From Phenylobacterium sp. (lineage in GTDB: Bacteria > Pseudomonadota > Alphaproteobacteria > Caulobacterales > Caulobacteraceae), in the NCBI RefSeq assembly GCF_030681155.1, contig NZ_JAUXXE010000034.1, forward strand, positions 1 to 64,000: 64,000 nt of DNA. Reading direction: 5' to 3'. How positions within the stretch are numbered: the first letter of the stretch is position 1; each line of letters starts with the position of its first letter. The notes beneath the pieces were generated by a model. That model had not been told where the DNA came from. It made no database searches and saw nothing but the letters and a program-made list of their open reading frames with translations. The translations under genes were made by a program, and so were the position numbers. Below are positions 9,114 to 18,556 of this stretch, piece by piece.

Positions 9114-10981
9114 TGCCGACCGACGCGACACTTGAGGCGCCCTTGCAGGGCGCGGCCCTGATCAAGGACGAAGTCCGACGCCTGCCCGATGCGCCCGGCG
9201 TCTATCGGATGATGGGCGAGGACGGCGAGGTCCTCTATGTCGGCAAGGCGCGCAGCCTCAAGAAGCGCGTGCTGCAATATGCGCAGGGCCGGTTCCACAC
9301 CCAGCGCATCGCCCTGATGGTGGACCTGACGCGGTCCATGGAGTTCGTCACGGTCCGCACCGAGACCGATGCTTTGCTGCTTGAGATCAACCTGATCAAG
9401 CAGCTCAAGCCGCGCTTCAACGTGCTGCTGCGCGACGACAAGAGTTTCCCCGAGATCGTCATTCGGCGCGAACATCCGGCTGCGCAGCTTCGTAAACATC
9501 GCGGGGCGCATACGATCAAGGGCGACTATTTCGGCCCGTTCGCCTCGGCTCATTCGGTCAATAAGACGCTGAATACGCTTCAGAAGGCGTTCCTGTTGCG
9601 GTCGTGCTCGGACAGTGTCTACGAAAGCCGCACCCGGCCCTGCATGCTGCACCAGATCAAGCGCTGCGCCGCGCCCTGCACCGGACTGATCAGCATCGAA
9701 GACTATGCGGGGCTGGTCGAGCAGGCCGAGGACTTCCTGCGCGGCAAGAGCCGGGCGGTGATGGCGAAGATGTCCACGGAGATGCAGGCGGCCTCCGACG
9801 ACATGGAGTTCGAGCAGGCCGCGCGCATCCGCGACCGGATCCGGGCGCTGGCCTCGGTCGCGCAGGAACAGCAGATCAATCCAGAAACTCTGGAAGAAGC
9901 CGACGTCTTCGCCCTGCACGCCGAGGGCGGCCAGGCGTGCGTGCAGGTGTTCTTCTTCCGCGCAGGCCAGAACTGGGGCAACCGCGCCTACTTCCCGCGT
10001 GTCGACAAGAGCGATGAGGACGCCGAGGTGATGAGCGCGTTCCTGGGCCAGTTCTATGACGACAAGCCGATCCCGAAGCTGATCCTCGCCAATATCGAGC
10101 CCTCCGAGTGCGAATTGTTGTCGGAGGCCTTCGCTCTGAAGGCCGGCCGCAAGGTCGAGATCAACCAGCCCAAGCGTGGCGAGAAGGCGCAGCTGGTCGA
10201 TCACGCCCTGACCAACGCCCGCGAGGCGCTCGGTCGGAAGATGTCGGAAAGCTCAGCCCAGACCAAACTTCTGGCCGGGGTTTGCGAGGCCTTCGGCCTG
10301 GACGCCCCGCCCGAGCGGATCGAGGTCTATGACAACGCGCACATCATGGGGACCAATGCGGTTGGCGGCATGATCGTCGCCGGGCCAGAAGGCTTCCAGA
10401 AGAGCCAGTACCGCAAGTTCAACATCAAGGGGACAGACCTCACCCCCGGTGACGACTACGGGATGATGAAGGAGGTCATGCGCCGCCGCTTCGGTCGCTT
10501 GGTGAAGGAAGAGGAAGCCGGGGAGGTGGCCGTGCGTCCCGACCTGGTGCTGGTGGACGGCGGCGTCGGGCAACTGGCGGCGACGCTGGAGATATTGGCC
10601 GACCTGGGTGTCGATGACATCGCCGTGGTGGGCGTCGCCAAGGGGCCTGATCGCGACGCCGGCCTCGAACGGTTCTTTATCGAGGGCAAGCCGCCCTTCA
10701 TGCTCGAGCCGAAATCGCCGGTTCTCTATTACTTGCAGCGCCTGCGCGACGAGGCCCACCGCTTCGCCAATGGCAGCCACCGGACCCGGCGTTCGATGGA
10801 CATCAAGAAGAACCCGCTGGACGAGATCGAGGGCGTCGGCCCGGGGCGCAAGCGCGCCTTGCTGCACGCCTATGGCTCGGCGCGAGGCGTCTCCCGGGCC
10901 TCGGTCGATGATCTGGCCAAGGTCGACGGTGTCAGCGAGGCGCTGGCTCAGCGGATTTTCGATTTCTTCCGCAAAAGCTGA
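9113..10981 (+). CDS. uvrC: UvrABC excinuclease subunit C
   Basis: The 622-residue nuclease subunit of nucleotide excision repair, which makes the 3' and 5' incisions at lesions marked by UvrA/UvrB. The N-terminal GIY-YIG domain shows GVYRMMG and [11 protein letters not shown]. The UVR (UvrB-binding) motif is at about residues 215-250 ([15 protein letters not shown]). The RNase H-like 5' nuclease has [10 protein letters not shown] and [10 protein letters not shown] tandem helix-hairpin-helix ends the protein ([25 protein letters not shown]). Length is normal. An open frame extends 106 codons upstream but overlaps the divergent kinase gene and has no family similarity. It is followed co-directionally by a small secreted protein and pgsA. 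Confidence 0.97.
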   Translation: MPTDATLEAPLQGAALIKDEVRRLPDAPGVYRMMGEDGEVLYVGKARSLKKRVLQYAQGRFHTQRIALMVDLTRSMEFVTVRTETDALLLEINLIKQLKPRFNVLLRDDKSFPEIVIRREHPAAQLRKHRGAHTIKGDYFGPFASAHSVNKTLNTLQKAFLLRSCSDSVYESRTRPCMLHQIKRCAAPCTGLISIEDYAGLVEQAEDFLRGKSRAVMAKMSTEMQAASDDMEFEQAARIRDRIRALASVAQEQQINPETLEEADVFALHAEGGQACVQVFFFRAGQNWGNRAYFPRVDKSDEDAEVMSAFLGQFYDDKPIPKLILANIEPSECELLSEAFALKAGRKVEINQPKRGEKAQLVDHALTNAREALGRKMSESSAQTKLLAGVCEAFGLDAPPERIEVYDNAHIMGTNAVGGMIVAGPEGFQKSQYRKFNIKGTDLTPGDDYGMMKEVMRRRFGRLVKEEEAGEVAVRPDLVLVDGGVGQLAATLEILADLGVDDIAVVGVAKGPDRDAGLERFFIEGKPPFMLEPKSPVLYYLQRLRDEAHRFANGSHRTRRSMDIKKNPLDEIEGVGPGRKRALLHAYGSARGVSRASVDDLAKVDGVSEALAQRIFDFFRKS

Positions 10982-11024
10982 GGTCGAGCTAGAGTTCAGC
11001 CTGACGCTTCGCCAGGAGACACCG

Positions 11025-11300
11025 ATGCACCGCCTCGTTCTCACTCTATCGGCGCTCGCCGCCCTGACGCCCGCTGTCGGCCACGCCAGTTCGCCGGCCG
11101 CCTGGGTTGAGTTCACGACCGATGTCCGCGCCAAGTGCCTCACCGCGGCCCAGGCCCAGGGCATGAAGTCGCCGGAGGTAATCGTCCATCCCGTTGGAAC
11201 CGAAGCCTACGGAATCGCAGTGCTTCGTGAAGGCGCCGACAAGCGAATCTGCGTCTATGGCAAGCAATCGAAAAAGGTGGAGCTGACGCCGGCCACCTGA
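11025..11300 (+). CDS. Small secreted protein, 91 residues
   Basis: ATG is preceded by AGGAG at 11014-11018. The protein begins with a clear Sec signal peptide (MHRLVLTLSALAALTPAVGHA, predicted cleavage after AHA/GHA-like site near residue 21), leaving about 70 periplasmic residues with two Cys (in KCLTAAQ and RICVYG) that could form a disulfide. No known family is recognised. It is 43 bases after uvrC and 25 bases before pgsA, so it is probably co-transcribed with both. Confidence 0.75.
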   Translation: MHRLVLTLSALAALTPAVGHASSPAAWVEFTTDVRAKCLTAAQAQGMKSPEVIVHPVGTEAYGIAVLREGADKRICVYGKQSKKVELTPAT

Positions 11301-11325
11301 ATCCGTTCCGCGCGTTAGGACCGCC

Positions 11326-11955
11326 ATGAAAGCTCTACCGAATATCGTGACCTCGCTGCGGCTGGTCCTGACGCTCTTTGTGTTCGTGGCGCTCGCCGCC
11401 GCGTCGGGCGCGGTGCCCTATGTCAGCGAGCGGCTGACCGTCGAGGCGCAGTTCGCCCTGCAACGCTGGGCTTTCTGGTCGTTCGTGATCGCGGCCGTGA
11501 CCGACTTCGTCGACGGTTGGCTGGCGCGCAAGCTGGACGCAGTGACTGTCTGGGGCGCGATCCTCGACCCTATCGGCGACAAGGTTCTGGTGTGCGGCGC
11601 CATCCTCGGCCTGATGTCGATCGGGGGCCAGCCGATGGTGGTGCTGCCGGCCGGGCTGATGCTGTTCCGCGAGTTCACGGTCAGCGCCCTGCGCGAAGTT
11701 GGGGCCGGCCGGGGCGTGAAGCTACCCGTCACCATGCTGGCCAAGTGGAAGACGACGCTGCAACTCACGGCGCTGTCGGCCGAATTGCTGGTAGCCTCGT
11801 GGGGAGCGTTCAACCTGCCGACAGATCCCGCCGTCCAGGTGCCCGCGACCTATATCGCCCACACCCTGATGTGGCTGGCCACGGTGGTGACACTGATCAC
11901 CGGCGCCCAGTATTGGGAACAGACCCGCAAGGCGCTGCAGGCGCAGGGCGTCTAA
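11326..11955 (+). CDS. pgsA: CDP-diacylglycerol--glycerol-3-phosphate 3-phosphatidyltransferase
   Basis: A 209-residue inner-membrane enzyme making phosphatidylglycerol phosphate, the committed step to phosphatidylglycerol and cardiolipin. The CDP-alcohol phosphotransferase signature D-x2-D-G-x2-A-R-x8-G-x3-D-x3-D is complete, starting at DFVDGWLAR and ending at LDPIGDK. Several hydrophobic helices and the N-terminal LPNIVTSLRL segment are typical of PgsA. It is the last gene of the uvrC cluster. A hairpin-rich repeat follows. Confidence 0.94.
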   Translation: MKALPNIVTSLRLVLTLFVFVALAAASGAVPYVSERLTVEAQFALQRWAFWSFVIAAVTDFVDGWLARKLDAVTVWGAILDPIGDKVLVCGAILGLMSIGGQPMVVLPAGLMLFREFTVSALREVGAGRGVKLPVTMLAKWKTTLQLTALSAELLVASWGAFNLPTDPAVQVPATYIAHTLMWLATVVTLITGAQYWEQTRKALQAQGV

Positions 11956-11959
11956 AATT

Positions 11960-12018
11960 CCTCTCCCTCGGAGAGGTTAGGTGAGGGGGCGGCGCGTAGC
12001 TACGCATCGCCTCCCCAC
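11960..12018. repeat. Intergenic double-hairpin element
   Basis: Two adjacent palindromes fill the gap between the convergent pgsA and GST genes. The first is CCTCTCC-CTC-GGAGAGG (11960-11976). The second centres on a perfect 12-base palindrome GCGTAGCTACGC (11994-12005), flanked by an imperfect GGGGGCG / CGCCTCCC pairing. There is no T tract. It may serve as a terminator for both genes or be a copy of a dispersed REP-like repeat. Confidence 0.5.
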
Positions 12019-12029
12019 GTCGCTGAAGC

Positions 12030-12647
12030 CTAGGCTGGGGTTTTCTCGGCCGCGCGGGCCGTGACGCGGTCGAACCAGGCGGCGATATTCTTGTTGTCGG
12101 GGTTCAGCGGTTGGCCCACCTGCGTGCCGAACTGCAGGAAGCAGAACAGCATGATGTCCGCCAGGGTGAAGCGATCGCCGGCGAGCCAGGTGCGGCCGCT
12201 CATCAGGCCGTCCAGCCAGGTCAGCTTTTCCTGCGCCAGTTCCTTCAGATCCCCAGCGGCGTGTGGGATGGTCCGCATGCGGCTCTGGAACAGCGGCAGG
12301 CCCTCTGCGTAGCGGAATCCGCTGGTCAGCGGCTCGCAGATGTTGAGATCGACGCGGCGGACCCACATGCGGGTCTCGGCGCGCTCTTCCGGCGTCGTGC
12401 CGATCAGCGGCGGGCTTGGATACTTCTCGTCGAGATATTCGCAGATGGCGGTGATCTCGGCCAGATGCGACCCATCATCCAGTTCAAGGCAGGGAAGCTG
12501 GCCGGCCGGGTTTTTGGCCACGTAGGGCGCCTGGCGGTTTTCGCCGCCCATCAGGTCGACCTTCTCGACCGGAATCTCCACGCCCTTTTCAGCTAGGAAC
12601 ATGGCCACGACCGCCGGATTGGGGCCCATCGAAGAATAGAGTCTCAT
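12030..12647 (-). CDS. Glutathione S-transferase family protein
   Basis: A 205-residue cytoplasmic GST. The N-terminal thioredoxin-like domain starts MRLYSSMGPNPAVVAMFL and has the cis-Pro segment GQLPCLELDDGS (the Pro that holds glutathione) followed by LAEITAICEYL, where Glu/Ile bind the gamma-glutamyl group. The C-terminal helical domain has the usual N-capping segment FTLADIMLF. The start was set at MRLYSS because GGGAGGA lies just upstream; 11 extra in-frame codons further up overlap this ribosome site. The substrate is not predictable. It is a single-gene unit. Confidence 0.9.
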   Translation of the reverse strand: MRLYSSMGPNPAVVAMFLAEKGVEIPVEKVDLMGGENRQAPYVAKNPAGQLPCLELDDGSHLAEITAICEYLDEKYPSPPLIGTTPEERAETRMWVRRVDLNICEPLTSGFRYAEGLPLFQSRMRTIPHAAGDLKELAQEKLTWLDGLMSGRTWLAGDRFTLADIMLFCFLQFGTQVGQPLNPDNKNIAAWFDRVTARAAEKTPA

Positions 12648-12721
12648 GCCGTCCTCCCAGGACTTCTGTTTGGACGGCATATCGCCTGCTTTACCCTGCG
12701 GCCATCAAGTCCGTTTCGCGC

Positions 12722-13612
12722 TTACGACATCGGATTGGCGGGCGGTGACGGCTCGGGCAGCGGGATGAATTCCTGGTCGTCGGCGTCGGGCAGTTTCATT
12801 CGTCCGGCCCGCCAATCGGCCTTGGCCTGTTCCAGACGGTCCTTGGACGAGGACACGAAGTTCCAGTCGATGAAGCGAGGACCAATCGGTTCGCCGCCAA
12901 GCAGCATGACGACGGCGTCACTGACCGCGGTGAACAGCACCGGCTCGCCCGGGAGGAAGACCATCATCTGGCCCTCGTGGTGCTGGCGCCCGTCGACCTC
13001 GACGAGGCCTTGGGCGACGTAGGCCGCGCGCTCAGGATACTCGGCCGGGAGCTGCGCCTGGGCGCCGGCATTCAGATGCCAGTGAACATAGAACATGGGC
13101 GAGTGGGTCTTCACCGGCGACTTGGCGCCGAAGGCCTCGCCGGCGATCAGCCGCGCCCACATGCCGTTTTCCTCGTGGGTCGGGAGGACTTCCGGAGCGT
13201 AGTGGTCGAACGAGGGCGCCATCTCCTCGTCTTCCACCGGCAGGGCGATCCAGGTCTGGATGCCGTTCATCCGCCCGCCGTGCTCACGCAGGGTTTCGAA
13301 GCGCTCCGAGTGGGTGATTCCGCGCCCTGCGGTCATCCAGTTCACCTCGCCGGGACGAATAGGCTGGGTGACCCCGACGGAGTCGCGGTGGGTCATCTCA
13401 CCTTCGAAAAGGTAGGACAGCGTCGAAAGGCCGATGTGGGGGTGGGGGCGGACATCGACCTCGCGCCCGAACCCGGCCTGAAAGTCAGCCGGGCCCATGT
13501 GGTCGAAGAAAATGAACGGCCCGATCATCCGCCGCTTGGCATAGGGCAGCACGCGCCCGACCTCGAACCCGCCGAGGTCTTTGCGCCGTTGGTCGATGAC
13601 AAGTTCGATCAT
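12722..13612 (-). CDS. Pirin family protein
   Basis: A 296-residue bicupin. The N-terminal pirin domain has the metal ligands in RPHPHIGLSTLSYLFEGEMTH, that is His-x-His, a further His and Glu. It is followed by the family segment MTAGRGITHSER. The C-terminal cupin (about residues 175-290) has FIGP-like RFIDWNFVSSSKDRL. Some bacterial pirins are quercetin 2,3-dioxygenases and others bind metabolic enzymes; the role here is open. A strong GGAGGTG precedes the ATG. The next gene upstream on the same strand is the Lrp regulator, 44 bases away. Confidence 0.92.
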   Translation of the reverse strand: MIELVIDQRRKDLGGFEVGRVLPYAKRRMIGPFIFFDHMGPADFQAGFGREVDVRPHPHIGLSTLSYLFEGEMTHRDSVGVTQPIRPGEVNWMTAGRGITHSERFETLREHGGRMNGIQTWIALPVEDEEMAPSFDHYAPEVLPTHEENGMWARLIAGEAFGAKSPVKTHSPMFYVHWHLNAGAQAQLPAEYPERAAYVAQGLVEVDGRQHHEGQMMVFLPGEPVLFTAVSDAVVMLLGGEPIGPRFIDWNFVSSSKDRLEQAKADWRAGRMKLPDADDQEFIPLPEPSPPANPMS

Positions 13613-13656
13613 TTTTCACCTCCGCGCGTTTGCTCGGTAGGGAGCAAATCTGGAGG

Positions 13657-14166
13657 CTAGCCTTGCGCGCTCACATAGGGGCTGACAAGGCCGAGAGGTG
13701 CGGCGGTGGTATGCTTCACCGAACGGATGACGATGCGGCTTTCGATATTCGACACCAGTCCCAGCGAGAGGATCTTTTCGCGCAGGAAATCGTCGAAGGC
13801 GTGCATGTCGCGCGTAACGACCCGCAGCTCGTAGTCGGCCGAGCCGGTGACGGTCGCGCATTGCACGACTTCCGGCAGCTTGGTGATCGCCGTTTCGAAG
13901 GCGTCGAGATTGTCCTTGGTCGGCAGGCTGAGCTTGACGGTGCAATAGACTTCGAAGCCGAGACCCAGCAGGTCGCGGTCCAGGATGGTCACCCGGCGTT
14001 GGATGATGCCGGAATCCTCAAGTCTCTTGATACGCCGCCAGCAGGGGCTGGAGGACAAACCGACCCGTTCAGCGATCTCGGCGACCGACAATCCAGCGTC
14101 ATGCTGGATAAGGTCCAGAATCTTGGCATCGACCGCGTCGAGGGCCTCGGGCAATTTTTCCTCCAT
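13657..14166 (-). CDS. Lrp/AsnC family transcriptional regulator
   Basis: A 169-residue feast/famine regulator. The N-terminal winged HTH is seen as DAKILDLIQHDAGLSVAEIA followed by the recognition helix SSSPCWRRIKRLEDSGII. The C-terminal RAM/ligand domain (about residues 75-150) has CATVTGSADYELRV. The start at MEEKLPEALDAVD fits the family; an upstream in-frame extension would run into the divergent gene. It is divergently transcribed from the indolepyruvate ferredoxin oxidoreductase gene, with 129 bases between. By family habit it probably controls that gene in response to an aromatic or branched amino acid. Confidence 0.93.
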   Translation of the reverse strand: MEEKLPEALDAVDAKILDLIQHDAGLSVAEIAERVGLSSSPCWRRIKRLEDSGIIQRRVTILDRDLLGLGFEVYCTVKLSLPTKDNLDAFETAITKLPEVVQCATVTGSADYELRVVTRDMHAFDDFLREKILSLGLVSNIESRIVIRSVKHTTAAPLGLVSPYVSAQG

Positions 14167-14295
14167 CAAACGGCGGTTATCGGCGTTATTCTTGCCCCGA
14201 AATGCAATGTGGGGGGCATGTCTTTGGCAAGCAATTCCATCGTGCTTATATGATCTTCTATAGCCATTAGGGAGCCAAAAAGGAAAGATATTGCT

Positions 14296-17200
14296 ATGCG
14301 GCACGTTGATGTGACGCTCGACGACAAATTCCTGCTCACGGAAGGTCGAGTCTTCATCACCGGGGTGCAAGCGCTCCTCCGCGTGATGCTAGACCAGCAC
14401 CGCCTCGACAAGGCGGCAGGCCTCAACACGGCTGGCTTCGTCTCGGGTTATCGCGGCTCTCCGCTGGGCGGCTTGGATCAGCAGGCCCATCGATTCGAGA
14501 AATTTCTCCAGGACGCCGGCGTGGTGTTCAAGGAAGGCCTTAACGAGGACCTCGCCGCGACCGCCGTCTGGGGCAGTCAGCAGGCCAATCTCTTCCCCGG
14601 CGCCAAGTTCGATGGCGTCACCGGCATGTGGTACGGCAAGGCCCCTGGCGTCGACCGCACGGGCGATGCTTTCAAGCACGCCAATTTCGCCGGGACCTGG
14701 GCCAAGGGCGGCGTCCTGGCGGTGGCCGGCGATGACCACAACTGCAAATCCTCGACCCTTCCGTCACAGTCGGAATACGCCTTCCAGGATTTCGAGATGC
14801 CGGTGCTGTCGCCGGCCGACGTTCAGGAGGTGCTCGACTACGGCCTGATGGGCATCGCCATGTCGCGGTTCTCAGGCCTGTGGGTCGGGCTGATCGCCTT
14901 GGCCGATACCATGGACAGCGGCGTGACCATCGATGTCTCCATCGACCGCCACCAGATCGTTGTCCCGACCAATTTCAACATTCCGGCCGGCGGCCTCGGC
15001 ATTCGCCTGAAGGATCAGCCGCTCGACAAGGAGCGGCGGCTTCGCAATTTCAAGATCCCCGCCGCCCTGGCGTTCGCCCGCGCCAACAAGATCGACCGGG
15101 TGATGTTGGGTTCGGCGCGCCCGCGCCTGGGCATCGTCTGCCAGGGCCAAGCCTACAAGGACGTGATCGAGGCCTTCGCGGCCATGGGCATCTCGGCGAA
15201 GGAGGCCTCCGACCTTGGCGTGGCGATCTACAAGGTCGGCATGCCCTGGCCGCTGGAGCCGACCGGCCTTCGGTCATTCGCGGCGGGTCTCGAGACCATG
15301 ATGGTGATCGAGCACAAGCGGCCGCTGATCGAGGTGCAGGCTCGCGCTGCGCTCTATGACCTGCCGGCCCATGCGCGGCCCCGCATCATCGGCAAGACAG
15401 ACGAACAGGGCCATTCGCTGCTGTCGGAACTGGGTTCTTTGTCGGTGGCGGAGGTGGCGCTGGCGATAGCCGATCGGTTGCCGCCCGGCCCGCACATGGA
15501 GCGGGTCCATGACTATCTCAGCCGGGTTTCGGCCGCTTCGATGGCGGCTGTCACCCTGGCGGCCGAACAGCAGCGCAAGCCGTTCTTCTGCTCAGGCTGC
15601 CCGCACAATTCCTCGACCCGCTTGCCCGAGGGCTCGCGCGCGCTGGCCGGGATCGGTTGCCACTACATGGCCAGCTTCTCCGATCCGCAGACCGACCTGA
15701 ACAGCCATATGGGGGGCGAGGGCCTGAGTTGGGTCGGGGCCGCGCCCTTCACGACCGAGCCGCATGTGTTCGTGAACCTGGGCGACGGCACCTATTATCT
15801 CTCAGGTTCGCTGGCGATCCGCGCGTCGGTCGCGGCCAATTCCCACGTCACCTATAAGCTGCTGTTCAACGACGCGGTCGCCATGACGGGCGGCCAGGCG
15901 GCCGAGAGCGGCTTCACCCCGGCTCAGATCACCCGCCAGCTCGCCTCCGAAGGCGTGGCCAAGACGGTGATCGTCGCCGACGACCCGAGTCGCTACGACG
16001 GCGTCAACGACTTGGCGCCCGGCGTGGAGGTTCGGCCGCGCGCGGACCTCATCACCGTCCAGAAAGAACTGCGCGACACGCCTGGCACGACCGTCATGCT
16101 CTATGACCAAGTGTGCGCTACAGAGAAGCGCCGCCGCCGCAAGCGCGGCAAGATGGAGACCGCGACCAAGCGGGTCTTCATCAACCCCTTGGTCTGCGAG
16201 GGCTGCGGCGACTGCTCCAAGAAGTCGAACTGCGTGTCGATCGAGCCGCTGAACACCGAATTTGGTCGTAAGCGGAAGATCAACCAGTCGAGCTGCAACA
16301 CCGACTATTCGTGCCTCGAAGGCTTCTGCCCTTCCTTCGTCACCATCGAGGGCGGCGAGAACGCTCAGGCGAAGTCGCTGCCGGCCCTGACCGCCGATTC
16401 CACCCCGCTGCCGACCTTCGAGCCGCTGGAAGGTGTACGCAACATCGTCTTTACGGGCATTGGCGGGACGGGCGTAACCACGGTTGCATCGATCCTCGCC
16501 ATGGCCGCTCACGTCGATGGCCGCGCCTCCTCGGTGGTCGACATGACCGGCCTGGCCCAGAAGGGCGGAGCGGTCTTCTCCCACGTCCGCATCGGCGAGA
16601 CCGAGGAGACGGTGGTCGGCGGACGCGTGCCAGCGGCCTCGGCCCATGTGCTGATCGCCTGCGATATTCTGTCGGCGGCCGGCGCGGACGCCCTGGCGCT
16701 CTACGCCAAGGACCGGACGGTGGCGGTGGGCAACGAAGACTTCGCCCCGACAGCCGACTTCGTCACCGACCGCGACGTGCGTTTCGACTCCGGCTCGATG
16801 GCGCGACGGATCAAGGCGGCCAGCAAGTCCTATGACGAATGCCCGGCCCATCATTTGGCGGAGACCAACTTCGGCGACGCCATCTACGCCAACATGATCA
16901 TGGTCGGCTTCGCCTGGCAGAAGGGGTTGGTCCCGCTTTCCAGCCGCGCCGTCTATCGGGCGATCCGGCTGAACGGCGTGCAGGCCGATGCGAACCTGCA
17001 AGCCTTTGAATTGGGACGCCGCGTGGCGCACGATCCGTCGCTGCGTGGTCCGGCCGAGGCCGATGTGCCGACGCCGGAAACCATGCCCCTGGCTGAACTG
17101 ATCGCTCATCGCGGCCGCGAACTCACCGCCTATCAGAACGGCGCCTACGCCAAGCGATATCTTGACAAGGTCGCCAAGGTGGCCTCGGCCGAGGCGATCT

Positions 17201-17718
17201 ATGGGACCGAAACGCTCACCCGCGCGGTGGCGACCAATCTCTACAAGCTGATGGCCTACAAGGACGAATACGAGGTCGCTCGACTCTATACGGACGGCCG
17301 TTTCGCCGCCGAGCGCAACGGGACCTTCAAGGGCGGCAAGACCAAGGTCTGGCTGGCTCCTCCGCTGCTTGCGCCCAAGGATGCCGACGGCAAGCCGAGG
17401 AAGATCGAGTTCGGCGGCTGGATGCTGGACGCAGCCTTCCCACTGCTCGCCAAGATGAAGGGCCTTCGTGGCACCCCGCTCGACATCTTCGGTGCGAGCG
17501 AGGAGCGGAAAATGGAGCGCGATCTGATCGCCGACTACGAGGCTGGCCTCGATAGGCTGCTTGGGGGGCTGACTGCGGAAAATCTGCCGCTGGCCGTCGA
17601 GCTCGCGTCAGTTCCGCAGGGCGTGCGCGGCTTCGGCCACATTAAGGAGGCCTCGGTCAAGGTCGCCAAGGCCGATGAAGCCAAGCTGTGGGCGAAGTGG
17701 GAGAAGGCGCCCGGTTAG
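14296..17718 (+). CDS. Indolepyruvate ferredoxin oxidoreductase, fused alpha-gamma-beta form
   Basis: An 1140-residue single-chain enzyme that oxidatively decarboxylates aryl (and possibly branched-chain) 2-oxo acids from amino-acid catabolism to acyl-CoA. The N-terminal pyrimidine-binding part begins with GFVSGYRGSPLGGLD. A central TPP-binding part has CSGCPHN, GIGCHYMA and the GDGTYYLSG Mg-TPP segment. Next is a Cys-rich cluster (CEGCGDCSKKSNC and later Cys residues) for 4Fe-4S centres. The C-terminal gamma-type domain starts FTGIGGTGVTT. AAGGAAAG lies upstream of the ATG. Fused forms of this size are usual in aerobic alphaproteobacteria. It is probably regulated by the divergent Lrp protein. 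Confidence 0.94.
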   Translation: MRHVDVTLDDKFLLTEGRVFITGVQALLRVMLDQHRLDKAAGLNTAGFVSGYRGSPLGGLDQQAHRFEKFLQDAGVVFKEGLNEDLAATAVWGSQQANLFPGAKFDGVTGMWYGKAPGVDRTGDAFKHANFAGTWAKGGVLAVAGDDHNCKSSTLPSQSEYAFQDFEMPVLSPADVQEVLDYGLMGIAMSRFSGLWVGLIALADTMDSGVTIDVSIDRHQIVVPTNFNIPAGGLGIRLKDQPLDKERRLRNFKIPAALAFARANKIDRVMLGSARPRLGIVCQGQAYKDVIEAFAAMGISAKEASDLGVAIYKVGMPWPLEPTGLRSFAAGLETMMVIEHKRPLIEVQARAALYDLPAHARPRIIGKTDEQGHSLLSELGSLSVAEVALAIADRLPPGPHMERVHDYLSRVSAASMAAVTLAAEQQRKPFFCSGCPHNSSTRLPEGSRALAGIGCHYMASFSDPQTDLNSHMGGEGLSWVGAAPFTTEPHVFVNLGDGTYYLSGSLAIRASVAANSHVTYKLLFNDAVAMTGGQAAESGFTPAQITRQLASEGVAKTVIVADDPSRYDGVNDLAPGVEVRPRADLITVQKELRDTPGTTVMLYDQVCATEKRRRRKRGKMETATKRVFINPLVCEGCGDCSKKSNCVSIEPLNTEFGRKRKINQSSCNTDYSCLEGFCPSFVTIEGGENAQAKSLPALTADSTPLPTFEPLEGVRNIVFTGIGGTGVTTVASILAMAAHVDGRASSVVDMTGLAQKGGAVFSHVRIGETEETVVGGRVPAASAHVLIACDILSAAGADALALYAKDRTVAVGNEDFAPTADFVTDRDVRFDSGSMARRIKAASKSYDECPAHHLAETNFGDAIYANMIMVGFAWQKGLVPLSSRAVYRAIRLNGVQADANLQAFELGRRVAHDPSLRGPAEADVPTPETMPLAELIAHRGRELTAYQNGAYAKRYLDKVAKVASAEAIYGTETLTRAVATNLYKLMAYKDEYEVARLYTDGRFAAERNGTFKGGKTKVWLAPPLLAPKDADGKPRKIEFGGWMLDAAFPLLAKMKGLRGTPLDIFGASEERKMERDLIADYEAGLDRLLGGLTAENLPLAVELASVPQGVRGFGHIKEASVKVAKADEAKLWAKWEKAPG

Positions 17719-17726
17719 GGGCGCCT
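17705..17726. terminator. Possible hairpin at convergent gene ends
   Basis: AGGCGCCC (17705-17712) pairs perfectly with GGGCGCCT (17719-17726), with the stop codon of the oxidoreductase gene in or next to the loop. There is no T tract. It sits between two convergent genes and could stop or slow polymerase from both sides. Confidence 0.4.
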
Positions 17727-17738
17727 CTCACCGCTGGT

Positions 17739-18431
17739 TTAGGAGCCGCCGGGAATTGGCGACATCGCCTTCAGTTCGGCCAGGCCGTTGATGCTGATTT
17801 TCGCCCAGTTGCGGAACATTTCCTCGAAGTCCGAGCGGTTGGTCACGCTGTTGCGGATGTAGGGGCCGGCATCGCCGGCTATCCGGCTGTCGACGGCGCG
17901 ACCAAGCAGGGCGCCGGTCTCGGAGTCGCGAGCTTCAAGGATGAGGGTCGCCGAACCGGCGTCGCGGCTGTAGGTCCTGGAGCGTTGCGCCGTTCTCAGA
18001 TCGGGCGCGGAAACGTAAAGATTGGCGACGCCGGTGCGCAGGCGCAGCACGTCGGGGCCGGGAGTCGTGACGACCTGATACCCCGCATCGGTATAGGCCT
18101 TTGTGAATATCTCTTCGAACCCGGTCCGCGCCTTGTCGAGCATCTTCTGGGCGTCGGAGCTGCTGATCCTGTTTTCCAGCCCCATGGAGTCAGCGTTGTA
18201 GTCGCGGACCCAGTTCTTCCGGAATGCGACCTCGGTCGGATCAAGCATCACCTTGGTGTAGGTGCGAAAATCCGCGCCCGGCAGCAGGTAGACGGCGTCC
18301 ATGCGTTTGGACGGGACCTTGGTCAGGCCATCCCAGCTCGCCGGCGCGGCGGCGGGAGCGGAGAACGCCGGCGGCGCGGCGGTTCCGATGACACAAAGGG
18401 CGGCGCAGATCGCGATCAGGCGATGGGACAT
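17739..18431 (-). CDS. DUF3313-type secreted protein
   Basis: A 230-residue protein with an N-terminal Sec signal (MSHRLIAICAALCVIGTAAPPAFSA). The mature part resembles the DUF3313 family: a conserved start (WDGLTKVPSKRMDAVYLLPGADF) and a TVILEARDSE-like strand in which relatives describe turnover of an RDSETG.LL motif. It should lie in the periplasm or at the envelope. The start at MSHRL follows AAGGAG with seven-base spacing; six extra in-frame codons would overlap that site. Function unknown. It is followed on the same strand by no close neighbour. Confidence 0.75.
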   Translation of the reverse strand: MSHRLIAICAALCVIGTAAPPAFSAPAAAPASWDGLTKVPSKRMDAVYLLPGADFRTYTKVMLDPTEVAFRKNWVRDYNADSMGLENRISSSDAQKMLDKARTGFEEIFTKAYTDAGYQVVTTPGPDVLRLRTGVANLYVSAPDLRTAQRSRTYSRDAGSATLILEARDSETGALLGRAVDSRIAGDAGPYIRNSVTNRSDFEEMFRNWAKISINGLAELKAMSPIPGGS

Positions 18432-18556
18432 GGCGAAACTCCTTGGCAAACCTCTTGCCGGTTTCGCTCATCGTGAGCTTGTCCCTAACCTCCTCCTATC
18501 AGTCGAAACCCGCATGCGTCGTCTCCAGGGTCTGGAGCTGAGCCGCAGGGAAGTCG

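Noticed and set aside
15802..17109. Long antisense frame within the indolepyruvate oxidoreductase gene
   Set aside because: Shadow of GC-rich codons; no ribosome site, no recognisable domain.
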